Source: Kitasatospora indigofera (GTDB taxonomy: Bacteria > Actinomycetota > Actinomycetes > Streptomycetales > Streptomycetaceae). From it: a DNA stretch of 64,000 bases. A program made the translations under genes and the position numbers. The DNA is taken from assembly GCF_014655955.1 (NCBI RefSeq), contig NZ_BNBO01000006.1, forward strand, positions 23,362 to 87,361, written 5' to 3'. A model generated the notes under the pieces. That model was not told where the DNA came from. It saw only the letters and a list, made by a program, of their open reading frames with translations, and ran no database searches. Each line of letters starts with the position of its first letter. The stretch's first letter is position 1. Shown one piece after another: positions 49,887 through 59,938 of this stretch.

Positions 49887-49903
49887 GTGCGTATTTTCGC
49901 ACA
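49886..49903. promoter_or_regulatory. Inverted repeat at the start codon of the IS4-like gene
   Basis: TGTGCG-TATTTT-CGCACA, 6-bp arms, touching the first base of the ATG. The AT-rich centre is unusual here. It could be an operator or the binding site of the encoded protein. Nearby, GTGCGAACCATATGTG (about 49980-49995) adds another AT-richer patch. Confidence 0.4.
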
Positions 49904-50063
49904 GCAGCTCGAAGTGGAGGAGTGATCTCCGTCTCTGTCGTGCCGGACGGCCGGGTGTGCGGATGCCCGTTGTGATAAGTGTGCGAACCATATGTGTGAC
50001 GGATGGGACGGGTGTGTCGGAACAGACGGGCCCGCGCCGGACGCCTTCCGCCGCCACTGCCCG

Positions 50064-50172
50064 CCATCCGCTGCCGCCCGCCGCCCGCCGCTACCCGCCA
50101 CCCGCTGCCGCCCGCCGCCACCGGCCACCCGCTGCCGCCCGCCGCCACCGGCCACCCGCTGCCGCCCGCAGC
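50064..50172. repeat. 27-bp tandem repeat (about 2.7 clear copies plus degenerate flanks)
   Basis: The unit CACCCGCTGCCGCCCGCCGC plus CACCGGC occurs exactly at 50099-50125 and 50126-50152 and partly at 50153-50170, with degenerate copies to the left. It lies in the gap 49904-50225 between the IS4-like gene and the SCO6745-like gene, where no gene is supported. Confidence 0.8.
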
Positions 50173-50225
50173 CACCTACCGCCCGGGGCGGCCGGGCGCG
50201 CGGCCGCCGCCGGTACGCCGGACCC

Positions 50226-51089
50226 TCACCCCTTGCCCATCTCCCGCAGCGGGAGCCCGCCGCCGGCCAGGACGGTCTTGGTGAAGGCCCCGGCCAGTTC
50301 GGTCAGCCGCTTGGTGGCCTCCGCGCCGAGGAGGGCGTACGGCGCGAAGCCCAGCCGGTCCGTCTCGGCCTCCAGGGCCCGGCGCAGCTCCATCCCGGCA
50401 TCGGTCAGCTCGCCGGCGGTGTCCAGCAGCCCGCGGTCGCGCAGCCGGTCCTGGGCGTCGCTCCAGTCCTGTGCCGTCCAGCCGCGGTTGGCCTGGAGGT
50501 ACTGCGGCCGCCAGGCCGTCCCGGTGGCCGTGTGGCTCACCAGGGCCTCCAGGCCGTCGAGTTCCGCCTCGCCCAGGGCCACCAGATGACCGTCCCCCCG
50601 ATGCTCGCGCAGCAGGGTCGCCGCGTACCAGAGCCGCATGTGCGCCGACTCCGGAACGGGCAGGTCGGCGTGCGCGGAGTAGAGCGGACGGCCGGGTCGG
50701 CCGCATCCGGCGGTCGCCGCCATGGCCAGGTCGGCTGCCTCCGCCATCGCGCGGGAGGCGAGGGCCTCGGGCCCGAGCAGTCTGGTGAGGCAGCTGTCCG
50801 CGATCCGCAGTCTGGTCCGCAGAACGGTCTCCGGTGAGGCGTACGTCCAGGCGCGGGGAATCTTCTCCGCGACCAGTGCGGGGTTGAAGTTGTAGAAGGT
50901 CGCCGCGACCACGCCCGCGCCGACCGCGCCGAACGCCGCGGCCCGTCCGGCGAAATAGGCCATCGGTCCGCGCTCCAGGCCGATCGCCTCGAATTCGTCG
51001 TCGTGCTCGGGAGCGAAGTAGTGCGCGGCGTGCACGGGGTGGAAGGAGTTGTAGCAACGGCGCACGGCGACAGGGGTGGGATTGGTCAT
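50226..51089 (-). CDS. SCO6745 family protein
   Basis: 287 residues from ATG 51089. The family pattern is RCYNSFHPVHAAHYFAPE, GLERGPMAYFAGRAAAFGAVGAGVVAATFYNFNP, AHADLPVPESAHMRLWYAATLLREHRGDGH and RPQYLQANRGWTAQDW, with a helical C-terminal part resembling a winged helix (DRLRDRGLLDTAGELTDAG). These SalK-like proteins are widespread in Streptomyces; function unknown, possibly regulatory. Divergent from the NRPS genes. Confidence 0.85.
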   Translation of the reverse strand: MTNPTPVAVRRCYNSFHPVHAAHYFAPEHDDEFEAIGLERGPMAYFAGRAAAFGAVGAGVVAATFYNFNPALVAEKIPRAWTYASPETVLRTRLRIADSCLTRLLGPEALASRAMAEAADLAMAATAGCGRPGRPLYSAHADLPVPESAHMRLWYAATLLREHRGDGHLVALGEAELDGLEALVSHTATGTAWRPQYLQANRGWTAQDWSDAQDRLRDRGLLDTAGELTDAGMELRRALEAETDRLGFAPYALLGAEATKRLTELAGAFTKTVLAGGGLPLREMGKG

Positions 51090-51781
51090 GGCTCACACCG
51101 TACTGCCCTGACGCACCGTCGGAGGAGCGGGAGTATCCGGTTCGTGATCTCTGACGGTCGCTCAACTGTGCCTGTCAAGAGCAGATCTCGGAAATCTCGC
51201 ACGGAATCGCCGGCTCGCCCGCACTGCCGCCCCGGATCCGGCCGGGCTTAAATCAGGAGGCCTTCCGCCGCCTGGCGGCGGACCGGCGGGCCGGAACGCG
51301 TAGCCACGCGGCGGGGACGGTCACGGAGTGGGCCCTTTGTCCGAATCTGCGGCCTCTGGCTTAGCGGTCCGATGCTTGACGAGGGTCGTCCGGCTGGGGT
51401 GGGATGCACACCGAAGGCAGCAGGGTGCCTCGATCCGCCGCTCGGCAGGTGGAGGGCCGAAGGATCGTCGGGCCGCAGCGGACAGGGGGATTCGCGAGTG
51501 CCAACCAGGCTGACATGTAGCTGAATTCACCAGTCATCCACCCACGGGGCGACCACCACATTCCGCCCCGGAACAGCCATGGGCCGGCCACGGAGCCGAA
51601 TCGTTCCGGCCGGCTTCCCCAGTGCTGCCCCGGCACGGAGCACGCTGAGTTGTTTGCGTATCAACCTTTTGCGGTGTGAATTTCTTTCCCCGGCATCCCG
51701 ACGGCCTGACCGCCAAGCCGTCAGCACGCCGTCGGCCGGGGCTGTGGGGCCGTTCATGGAATCCATTTAGAGGAGTGGCTC
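51090..51781. other. Intergenic region upstream of the NRPS genes
   Basis: About 690 bp without a gene I can support; short ORFs on both strands lack family resemblance. The 51648-51690 stretch (TTGTTTGCGTATCAACCTTT and following) is AT-rich against the local background and is the best place for the NRPS promoter, 90-130 nt from the start codon. Confidence 0.45.
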
Positions 51782-54700
51782 GTGCATGCCTTCCCGGGGC
51801 ATACTCTGCCGTTGTCCGTCGCGCAGCAGGAAGTATGGGTCGCGCACCAGCTGGACTCCACCGGTGCACAGCACAACTGCGGTGGCCACGTGGAGATCCG
51901 TGGACCGCTCGACAGCCTGACGCTCGCCACGGCGGTCGGCCTGGCCGTCCAGGAGTCCGAGGCGCTGCGGGTACGGCTGCTCCTCGACGCGCAGGGCGAA
52001 CCGGCCCAGCAGCCCGGCCCGGCCGACGCGCCGCTGCTCACCGTCGACCTCGAAGCGGCCGGCGACCCGCGGGCGGAGGCCGAGGCCTGGATGCGCGCGG
52101 ACCTCGCCGTCCCGGTCGACCTCACCGCCGGCCCGCTCTTCCGCCACGTGCTGCTGCGGCTGTCGGCCGAGCACCACCTCTTCTACTTCCGCTACCACCA
52201 CATCGTGCTGGACGGCTGGGGCCAGGCCCTGCACTGGCGCCGGCTGGCCGAGATCCACACCGCCCTGGTGCAGGGACGCCCGGTGCCGGCCAAGGCGACC
52301 GGGTCGATCGCCGACCTACTCGCCGAGGAGGCCGAGTACCGTGCCTCGGCCGCCTTCCAGGACGACCGCGACCACTGGTTGGCGGCGGCCGGCGGCCGGC
52401 CCGAACCCACCAGCCTCGCCGACCGCACCCCGGGCTCGCCCGCGGCGGGGGACAGGTTCGAACTCACCTCCCGCTCCGGGGTGATGCGGGAACTCGCCGC
52501 CGCCCACCGCACGCACTGGTCGGTGGTCGCGCTCGCGATCACCGCCGCGTACCTGCACCGCGTCACCGAGGCGCGGGACATCGTCATCGGACTGCCGGTC
52601 CGCGCCCGCACCACCCGGCTCACCCTCACCACGCCGGGCATGCTCGCCAACGTCCTGCCGCTGCGCCTCCAGGTCGAACCCGCCACCCGGCTCGGCGACC
52701 TGATCACGCAGGTCGGCGAGCAGGTCGGCGAGCTGCTGCGGCGCCAGCGCCACCGCGGCGAGGAGATCAGGCGTGAGCTGCGCCGCAGCGAAGGCGGCGG
52801 CGAGGCGGCCGGCGTCGTGGTGAACGTGGTCTCCTTCGACGGCCGGCTGCGGTTCGGCGAGGTCGAGGGCACCGTCCACCAGCTCTCCTCCGGCCCGGTC
52901 GGCGACCTGGCGATCGAGTTCTTCGGCGGCGCCGACGGCGCCGACCTGCGGCTGTCCTTCGAGGGCAATCCCGCCCTGCACGACGCCGGCACGCTCGCCG
53001 CCCACCAGCACCGCTTCGCGGCCTTCCTCGACCGGCTCGCCGGATCCGGTGCCGGCACGCTGTCCGCCGACCGGCCGATCGGCGAGCTGGACCTGCTCGC
53101 CGAGGGCGAGCAGGCCCGCCTGCTGGGCCTGGCCGATGCGGTCACGCGCCCGTACGACCTGACCGCCTGCCTGCACGAGCTCGTCACGGCGCAGGCCGCA
53201 CGCACCCCGCACGCGCTCGCCGCCGAGACCGCGAGCGGCACGCTCAGCTACGGCGAGCTGGTCGAACAGGCGAACCGGCTGGCCGCCCGGCTGCGGATCG
53301 AGGGCGTCACCACCGGCGATGTGGTGGGCGTCCACCAGGAGCGCTCGCTCGACCTGGTGGTGAGCCTTCTCGCGGTGCTGCTCGCCGGCGGCGCCTACCT
53401 GCCGCTCGACCCCGAACTGCCGGACGAGCGGCTGGCCTTCCAGATCGAGGACGCCGGCGTCCGGACGGTGCTCAGCCACTCCGGCCTCGCCGGGGCGCTC
53501 ACCGGGACCGCCGCCGCCGTCCTGGCGGTGGACGAGATCCTGCCGCTGCTGCCGCCGGCCGGCCCCGTCCCCGGCGGCGCCGGTCCGCAGGACCCGGCGT
53601 ACGTGATCTACACCTCCGGCTCCACCGGCCGCCCCAAGGGCGTCGCCGTCCCGCACCGGGGCGTGGTCAACCGTCTGCTGTGGATGCAGGAGGAGTACCG
53701 GCTCGGCCCGGACGACCGGGTGCTGCAGAAGACCCCGTTCGGCTTCGACGTCTCGGTCTGGGAGTTCTTCTGGCCCCTGCTCAACGGCGCCGCCCTGCAC
53801 CTGGCCGAGCCCGGGGCCCAGCGCGACCCCCGCGCGCTCGCCGAGGTCGTCCGCACCCGCGGCATCACCACCGTGCACTTCGTGCCGTCCATGCTCGACC
53901 TGTTCCTCGCCGAACCGGCCGCGCACGGCCTGCTCGGGCTGCGCAGGGTCGTCTGCAGCGGGGAGGCACTGCGCCCCGAGACGGTCGGCCGGTTCTTCGA
54001 GGTGTACGGCGGGGGCGATCAGGCCCCGGAACTGCACAACCTCTACGGCCCCACCGAGGCCTCCATCGACGTCACCCACTGGCGCTGCCGCCCGGCCGAC
54101 GCCGACGGCGTGGTGCCGATCGGACGGGCGGTCGCCAACACCTCCCTGCACGTGCTCGACGGGGAGGGCCGCCCGATGCCGTTCGGCGTCGCGGGCGAGC
54201 TGTACATCGGCGGCGTCCAGGTGGCCACCGGCTACCTGAACCGGCCGGAACTCACCGCCGAGCGGTTCCTGGACAACCCCTTCGGCCCGGGCCGGCTCTA
54301 CCGCACCGGGGACGCGGCCGTGCTGCGCGAGGACGGCGTCGTCCTCTACCGCGGCCGGCTGGACCACCAGGTGAAGGTGCACGGCTACCGGATCGAGCCC
54401 GGCGAGATCGAGTCGGTGCTGCTCTCCCACCCCGAGGTCGCCCAGGCCGTGGTGACCGGCCCGCCCGGGCCGGACGGACAGCCGCAGCTGGTGGCCCACA
54501 TCGTCACGGCCACCGGCGCCGACGTGCCGGCGGGCCTGACCGGCTGGCTGCGCGGGCGGCTGCCGGCGTACATGGTCCCCGCGCACGTCCTCGCCCTGGA
54601 CACCATGCCGCTGCTCTCCAACGGCAAGCTCGACCGCCGGGCGCTCCCGCTGCCGGCGGCCGGTCCGCGGTCCGGGCTGACCGTCGACCCCGTGGGCCCG

Positions 54701-57700
54701 GTCGAGCAGCTGCTGCACGAGGCCTGGCGCACCGTGCTCGACCTGGCGGACCTGGGCGTCGACGAGTCGTTCTTCGCCCGCGGCGGCGACTCCATGCACG
54801 CCATCCGGGTCCGGGCGGAGGTGGAACGGCAGGGGTACACCTTCGAGGTGTCGGACCTGTTCAAGGGCCCGTCGATCCGTGAACTGGCCCAGATCCTCAA
54901 GCCGTTGGCGGACGCCTCGGAACTCCCGCCGCGGACCGTGCCGTTCGGCCTCCTCACCCCGGCGGACCGCGCCCTGCTGCCGGAGGGGCTGGACGACGCC
55001 TACCCGCTGAGCGCGATGCAGACCGGCATGCTCTACCACGCCGCCATCACCGAGGACTCCTCGGTCTACCGCGTCGTCACCAGCGTCCAGGTCGCGGCCG
55101 GCCTCGACCTCGACGCGCTGCGCTCCGCACTCGACGACACCGCCAGGCGCCACCCCTCGCTGCGCTGCTCCTTCGAGCTGGCCCGCTACTCCAAGCCGCT
55201 CCAGCTCGTCCACCGCGAGGTCACGCTGCCGCTGGAGGTGGCGGAGGACCTCGGCCACCTCGACGAGCAGGGCCGGCTGGACGCCGTCCGGGAGTGGGTG
55301 GAACTCGCCAAGTACACCACCTTCGACCCGCTCGTCCCGCCGCTGCTGCGCTTCGCCGTGCACCCGTGCGGCCCCGGCCGGTTCCACCTGTCGGTGATCG
55401 AGCACCATGTCGTGCTCGACGGCTGGAGCGACATGCGGATGCTGGAGGAGGTGGTCTCCCACTACCGCGCGCGGCTGGCGGGCGAGCAGCTCCGGCTGCC
55501 CGAAGTCGCCTCGACGTACCGTGACTTCGTGGCCGCCGAACTCCGGGCGGTGGCCGACGGGACCTCGCGCGAATACTGGGCCGGCCTGCTGCGCGGCGCC
55601 GAGCCGACCGTGCTGGTCAGGCGCTCCGCGGCGGACCCGGCCGGGGCGGGCGGCAACCGCCGCCTCGACGTACCGCTGCCGGACGACCTGGCGGGGGCCC
55701 TGCGCGGGCTCGCCATGGAGGCGGGGCTGCCGCTGAAGTCCCTGCTCACGGCGGCGCACCTGGCCGTGCTGCGGCTGGTCGGCGGCAGCGACGAAGTCCT
55801 CACCGGGGTGGTCGCCAACGCCCGCCTGGAGGAGGCGGGCGGCGACGAGACCATCGGCGTCTTCCTGAACACCCTGCCGCTGCGGATCGACCTGGCGACC
55901 GCCACGCTGCTCGACGCCGCCCGCGGCGCGTTCGGCCACGAGCAGCGTTCCGCGCCGCACCGCCGGTACCCGTTCGGCCAGATGCAGCAGGACCTGGGCG
56001 AGGAGCTGCGGCTGGACAGCTACGTCAACTTCATGGACTTCCACGGCGACCGGCACCGGTCGGCGGACGCCCTGATGACCGTGACGGTCGGCATCGCCGA
56101 GACCAACTACCCGCTCGCGGTCAACTTCCTGGTCGATCCCGAACTCGGCCGACTCCAGCTCTGGCTGGACTGCGATCTCGCCGTGCTCCCGGAGGAGTTC
56201 TGCACCCGGCTGGCCGGCTACTACGAACGCGCGCTCACCGCCCTGGCGGAGCGGCCGCGGACGCCGATCGCCGAACTCGCGCTGGTCGGACCGGAGGAGA
56301 GCGGCCGGCTGGAGCGCTGGAACGACACCGCCGTCCGGTACGACCCGGCCTCGACGGTGCACGGGCTGTTCGCCCGCCAGGCCGGCGCCACCCCCGGGGC
56401 GATCGCCGTGGTGCACCGGGGCGAGCGGGTCAGCTATCGCGAACTGGACCTCCGTGCGACGCGGTTGGCGCATCACCTGGTCGCCGCCGGGGTCGGCCGG
56501 GGCGACCTGGTCGGGGTCAGCCTGCGCCGCGGCGTCGACCTGGTCGCCGCGCTGCTGGCGGTGTTCAAGGCGGGCGCGGCCTACGTGCCGATGGACCCGT
56601 CCTTCCCCCGGGGGCGACTGGAGGACATCGCCGCCGACGCCGGGATCAGCTGCCTGGTCAGGGGCCCGGGCGCACCGGAGGGGATCACCGCGCCCCGGGT
56701 GGTCGACCTGGCCCTGGACGCCGCGGCGATCGCGGCCCTGGACGGCGAGGCACCGGTGACCGCGACCGCCGCGGACGGCGACGACACGGCGTACGTCATC
56801 TACACCTCCGGCTCCACCGGCCGGCCCAAGGGCACGGCGATCCGCCACCGCAACGTGGTGAACTTCTTCGCCGGCATGGACGAGCGGGTCGGCTGCGACC
56901 CGCAGGACGCCGTCCTCGCCGTCACCAGCGTCTCCTTCGACATCTCCGTGCTGGAGCTGCTCTGGCCGCTCACCCGCGGGGCCAAGGTGGTGGTCGCCGG
57001 CGAGCGGGTCATCAACAACCTGGTGAGCCGGCCGGAGTCCTCGGACCGGGCGGTCGGGTTCAGCCTGTTCTTCTTCGCCGCCTCGGCCGGCGGCTCCAAC
57101 CGGGACGGCTACCAACTGGTGCTGGACGCCACCCGGTTCGCCGACCAGCACGGCTTCGAGGCGGTCTGGACGCCCGAGCGGCACTTCAACGAGTTCGGCG
57201 GCCTCTACCCCAACCCGTCCGTGATGTCGGCCGCGCTGGCCACCATCACCGACCGGATCGCCCTGCGCTGCGGCAGCGTGGTCGCCCCCCTGCACGACGC
57301 CGTGCGGATCGCCGAGGAGTGGTCGCTGGTCGACAACCTCTCGGGCGGCCGGGTCGGGCTGGCCTTCGCGGCCGGCTGGAACTCCAACGACTTCGTGCTG
57401 CGGCCGGACAACTTCGCAGCCCGCAAGGACGTGATGGCCGAGCAGCTGGCCGAGTTCCGCAAGCTGTGGCGGGGCGAGCCGGTCCGGCGGACCGGCGGCA
57501 GCGGTGAGCAGGTGGACGTCCGGATCTTCCCCGCGCCCGTGCAGGAGGAGCCGCCGATCTGGCTCACCTCGGTCGGCACCGTGCAGACCTTCGAGAAGGC
57601 CGGCGCCTCCGGCGTCAACCTGCTCACCCACCTGCTGGGCCAGGCGCCCGAGGAGCTGGCGGAGAAGATCACCGCCTACCGGGCGGCCCGCGCGGCGGCC

Positions 57701-59938
57701 GGCCACACCGGCCCCGGCCACGTCACCGTGATGGTGCACACCTTCATGTCGGACGACACCGAGCAGGCCCGGAAGCTGGCCCGGGAGCCGTTCCGGGAGT
57801 ACCTGCGCAGTTCGACCGAACTGTGGCGCACCGTGTTCGCCACCACCGGCCAGGAGTTCCCCGAGCTGGGGGCCGAGGAGTACCTCGACGCCCTGCTCGA
57901 CATGGCGATCGACCGCTACTTCGAGTCCTCCGGCCTGTTCGGCTCGCCCGACACCTGCGCCGAACTCGTCCGGGAGCTGGCCGGCGCCGGCGTCGACGAG
58001 GTGGCCTGCCTGGTCGACTTCGGGCTCGCCCCCGAGGACGTGATGGCGAGCCTCGGCTGGGTCGACCGGCTGCGCGAGGCGCACGAGGCGGAGGTCGCCG
58101 AGAGCGGCCACTCCTTCGCCGAACTGTGCGTACGCGAGGGCGTCACGCTCGTCCAGGGCACCCCGTCGCTGTTCACCGCGGTGGCCGCCGAACCCGAGGC
58201 GCTGCAGGCGCTCACCGGGCTGCGGGCCCTGTTGGTCGGCGGCGAGGCGTTCCCGTCCGGCCTGGCCCGCCGCCTGCTCGGGGCGCTGCCGGGCGTCGCC
58301 GTCCGCAACATGTACGGGCCCACCGAGACCACCATCTGGTCGACGGTGCACGACCTGGACCCGGAGCGCGACGCCGAGGCGGGCAACATCTCGATCGGCC
58401 GGCCGATCGCCAACACCGCGATCCGGGTGGTGGACGCCCACGGCAAGGCCGTCCCGATCGGTGTGTCCGGCGAGCTGTGGATCGGCGGCGACGGCGTCGC
58501 GGCCGGCTACGTCGGCCGGCCGGAGACCACCGCGGAGCGGTTCGTCGAGGCGGACGGCGGGCGGTTCTACCGCACGGGGGACCGGGTGCGCTGGCGGGCC
58601 GACGGGAACCTGGAGTTCCTCGGCCGGGTGGACCGGCAGGTGAAGATCCTCGGCCACCGGGTGGAGCCCGACGAGGTGGAGAGCGTGCTCTCCCGGCACC
58701 CGCAGGCGGACGCCGTGGCGGTGGTCGCGATCGAGGGCGCCAACGGCACCGAGCTGGTGGCGTACGTCTCGCCCACCGGGTCGCTGTCCGACCCGTCCGT
58801 CCAGGACGCGCACGTGCGGCGCTGGAGCGAGGTCTGGGAGGGCGCGTACACCGCGCCCGAGGAGGACCGGCCCGAGTTCGCCGGGTGGCTCAGCAGCTAC
58901 ACCGGCGAGCCGATCCCCGAGGAGCAGATGCGCGAGTGGCTCGGGCACACCGTCGAACGGGTCCGCCTGCTCGGCCCGACCGCCGTCGCGGACGTCGGCG
59001 TCGGCGTGGGCCTGGTGCTGCGCTCCTTCGCGGAGGAGGTCGACGAGTACCACGGCATCGACATCTCGCAGGGCGCGCTGGACGCCGCGGCCGGCTGCCT
59101 GGGCCGCCCGCTGCCGGACCACGTACGGCTGGAGCGCTCCGGCCCGGAGTACCTGGCCGCGCTGGAGCCCGGCCGGCTGGACACCGTCGTCCTGAACTCG
59201 GTGGTGCAGTACTTCCCCGGCACCGACTACCTGCGCACCGTCCTGCGGGACGCGGTCGCCGCCGTGCGGCCCGGCGGCGCGGTGTTCGTCGGGGACGTGC
59301 GGTCGGTCGAGATGCTCCCCGAGTTCCAGACCTCGGTCCAGCTGCACCGGGCCTCGCCGCTCCAGAGCGCCGAGGAGGTCAGGTCCGCGATCGCCCGCCG
59401 GCTCCAGGACGAGCGCGAACTCTGCCTCTCGCCGGCCTTCTTCCACCAGCTCGCCGCCGAACTCCCGGCCGTCCGCGAAGTCCGGCTGGAGCTCAAGCGC
59501 GGCCGGGCGGAGAACGAACTGTCGCTGTTCCGCTACGACGTGACGCTGCTGGTCGGCGACCCGCAGGAGCCGCGACCGCCGCTGGTCCCGTCCCGGCGGA
59601 TCACCTGGGACTCGCTCGCCGACGGGCCGGCCGGACTGCGGAAGCTGCTGGAGTCCGACCCCGCCGGCGTCACCCTGACCGGCGTCCCGAACGCCCGCCT
59701 GGTACGCACCGCGGCCGCCGTGAAGGCGCTCGCGGAAGCCGCCGGGAGCACCACCGCCTGGGAGCTGGAGCGCCTGCTCTGGGAGGTGGACGGGAGCGGC
59801 GGACTGCACCCCGAGGACGCCTTCGAGCTGGCCGGGCTCACCGGACGCCGGGTCACCGTCTCGGTGCCGCGGGACGGCCGGCTGGACACCTTCGATGCCG
59901 TATTCACCAACGCCGAGGACGCGAGGGGCACCGCATGA
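51782..59938 (+). CDS. Non-ribosomal peptide synthetase C-A(Ser)-T-C-A(Gly; flavin monooxygenase and N-methyltransferase insertions), A domain cut short
   Basis: 2718 residues from GTG 51782 (AGAGGAG upstream). Domains: C1 about 5-430 (HHIVLDG 139-145); A1 about 455-950 (YTSGSTGRPKG 610-620, NGKLDR near 947); carrier T1 with Ser 1004; C2 about 1070-1500 (HHVVLDG 1208-1214); A2 from about 1530 (YTSGSTGRPKG from 1674). A2 is interrupted at about 1750-2095 by a MupA/Atu3671-type luciferase-like FMN monooxygenase (SLFFFAASAG, FEAVWTPERHFNEFGGLYPN). It resumes (NMYGPTETTIW, GHRVEPDEVES near 2290) and is interrupted again at about 2345-2718 by a methyltransferase (SSYTGEPIPEEQMREWLGH; SAM motif ADVGVGVGL at 2403-2411). 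Specificity residues read by eye: A1 DVWHVSLID (Ser), A2 DILQLGMIW (Gly). A9-A10 are missing and lie in the next gene. The donor for C1 is unknown. Confidence 0.95.
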   Translation: MHAFPGHTLPLSVAQQEVWVAHQLDSTGAQHNCGGHVEIRGPLDSLTLATAVGLAVQESEALRVRLLLDAQGEPAQQPGPADAPLLTVDLEAAGDPRAEAEAWMRADLAVPVDLTAGPLFRHVLLRLSAEHHLFYFRYHHIVLDGWGQALHWRRLAEIHTALVQGRPVPAKATGSIADLLAEEAEYRASAAFQDDRDHWLAAAGGRPEPTSLADRTPGSPAAGDRFELTSRSGVMRELAAAHRTHWSVVALAITAAYLHRVTEARDIVIGLPVRARTTRLTLTTPGMLANVLPLRLQVEPATRLGDLITQVGEQVGELLRRQRHRGEEIRRELRRSEGGGEAAGVVVNVVSFDGRLRFGEVEGTVHQLSSGPVGDLAIEFFGGADGADLRLSFEGNPALHDAGTLAAHQHRFAAFLDRLAGSGAGTLSADRPIGELDLLAEGEQARLLGLADAVTRPYDLTACLHELVTAQAARTPHALAAETASGTLSYGELVEQANRLAARLRIEGVTTGDVVGVHQERSLDLVVSLLAVLLAGGAYLPLDPELPDERLAFQIEDAGVRTVLSHSGLAGALTGTAAAVLAVDEILPLLPPAGPVPGGAGPQDPAYVIYTSGSTGRPKGVAVPHRGVVNRLLWMQEEYRLGPDDRVLQKTPFGFDVSVWEFFWPLLNGAALHLAEPGAQRDPRALAEVVRTRGITTVHFVPSMLDLFLAEPAAHGLLGLRRVVCSGEALRPETVGRFFEVYGGGDQAPELHNLYGPTEASIDVTHWRCRPADADGVVPIGRAVANTSLHVLDGEGRPMPFGVAGELYIGGVQVATGYLNRPELTAERFLDNPFGPGRLYRTGDAAVLREDGVVLYRGRLDHQVKVHGYRIEPGEIESVLLSHPEVAQAVVTGPPGPDGQPQLVAHIVTATGADVPAGLTGWLRGRLPAYMVPAHVLALDTMPLLSNGKLDRRALPLPAAGPRSGLTVDPVGPVEQLLHEAWRTVLDLADLGVDESFFARGGDSMHAIRVRAEVERQGYTFEVSDLFKGPSIRELAQILKPLADASELPPRTVPFGLLTPADRALLPEGLDDAYPLSAMQTGMLYHAAITEDSSVYRVVTSVQVAAGLDLDALRSALDDTARRHPSLRCSFELARYSKPLQLVHREVTLPLEVAEDLGHLDEQGRLDAVREWVELAKYTTFDPLVPPLLRFAVHPCGPGRFHLSVIEHHVVLDGWSDMRMLEEVVSHYRARLAGEQLRLPEVASTYRDFVAAELRAVADGTSREYWAGLLRGAEPTVLVRRSAADPAGAGGNRRLDVPLPDDLAGALRGLAMEAGLPLKSLLTAAHLAVLRLVGGSDEVLTGVVANARLEEAGGDETIGVFLNTLPLRIDLATATLLDAARGAFGHEQRSAPHRRYPFGQMQQDLGEELRLDSYVNFMDFHGDRHRSADALMTVTVGIAETNYPLAVNFLVDPELGRLQLWLDCDLAVLPEEFCTRLAGYYERALTALAERPRTPIAELALVGPEESGRLERWNDTAVRYDPASTVHGLFARQAGATPGAIAVVHRGERVSYRELDLRATRLAHHLVAAGVGRGDLVGVSLRRGVDLVAALLAVFKAGAAYVPMDPSFPRGRLEDIAADAGISCLVRGPGAPEGITAPRVVDLALDAAAIAALDGEAPVTATAADGDDTAYVIYTSGSTGRPKGTAIRHRNVVNFFAGMDERVGCDPQDAVLAVTSVSFDISVLELLWPLTRGAKVVVAGERVINNLVSRPESSDRAVGFSLFFFAASAGGSNRDGYQLVLDATRFADQHGFEAVWTPERHFNEFGGLYPNPSVMSAALATITDRIALRCGSVVAPLHDAVRIAEEWSLVDNLSGGRVGLAFAAGWNSNDFVLRPDNFAARKDVMAEQLAEFRKLWRGEPVRRTGGSGEQVDVRIFPAPVQEEPPIWLTSVGTVQTFEKAGASGVNLLTHLLGQAPEELAEKITAYRAARAAAGHTGPGHVTVMVHTFMSDDTEQARKLAREPFREYLRSSTELWRTVFATTGQEFPELGAEEYLDALLDMAIDRYFESSGLFGSPDTCAELVRELAGAGVDEVACLVDFGLAPEDVMASLGWVDRLREAHEAEVAESGHSFAELCVREGVTLVQGTPSLFTAVAAEPEALQALTGLRALLVGGEAFPSGLARRLLGALPGVAVRNMYGPTETTIWSTVHDLDPERDAEAGNISIGRPIANTAIRVVDAHGKAVPIGVSGELWIGGDGVAAGYVGRPETTAERFVEADGGRFYRTGDRVRWRADGNLEFLGRVDRQVKILGHRVEPDEVESVLSRHPQADAVAVVAIEGANGTELVAYVSPTGSLSDPSVQDAHVRRWSEVWEGAYTAPEEDRPEFAGWLSSYTGEPIPEEQMREWLGHTVERVRLLGPTAVADVGVGVGLVLRSFAEEVDEYHGIDISQGALDAAAGCLGRPLPDHVRLERSGPEYLAALEPGRLDTVVLNSVVQYFPGTDYLRTVLRDAVAAVRPGGAVFVGDVRSVEMLPEFQTSVQLHRASPLQSAEEVRSAIARRLQDERELCLSPAFFHQLAAELPAVREVRLELKRGRAENELSLFRYDVTLLVGDPQEPRPPLVPSRRITWDSLADGPAGLRKLLESDPAGVTLTGVPNARLVRTAAAVKALAEAAGSTTAWELERLLWEVDGSGGLHPEDAFELAGLTGRRVTVSVPRDGRLDTFDAVFTNAEDARGTA

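Noticed and set aside
51321..51869. Short ORFs on both strands just upstream of the NRPS (for example 61-111 codons)
   Set aside because: No ribosome sites, no recognised family, mutually overlapping; treated as intergenic.
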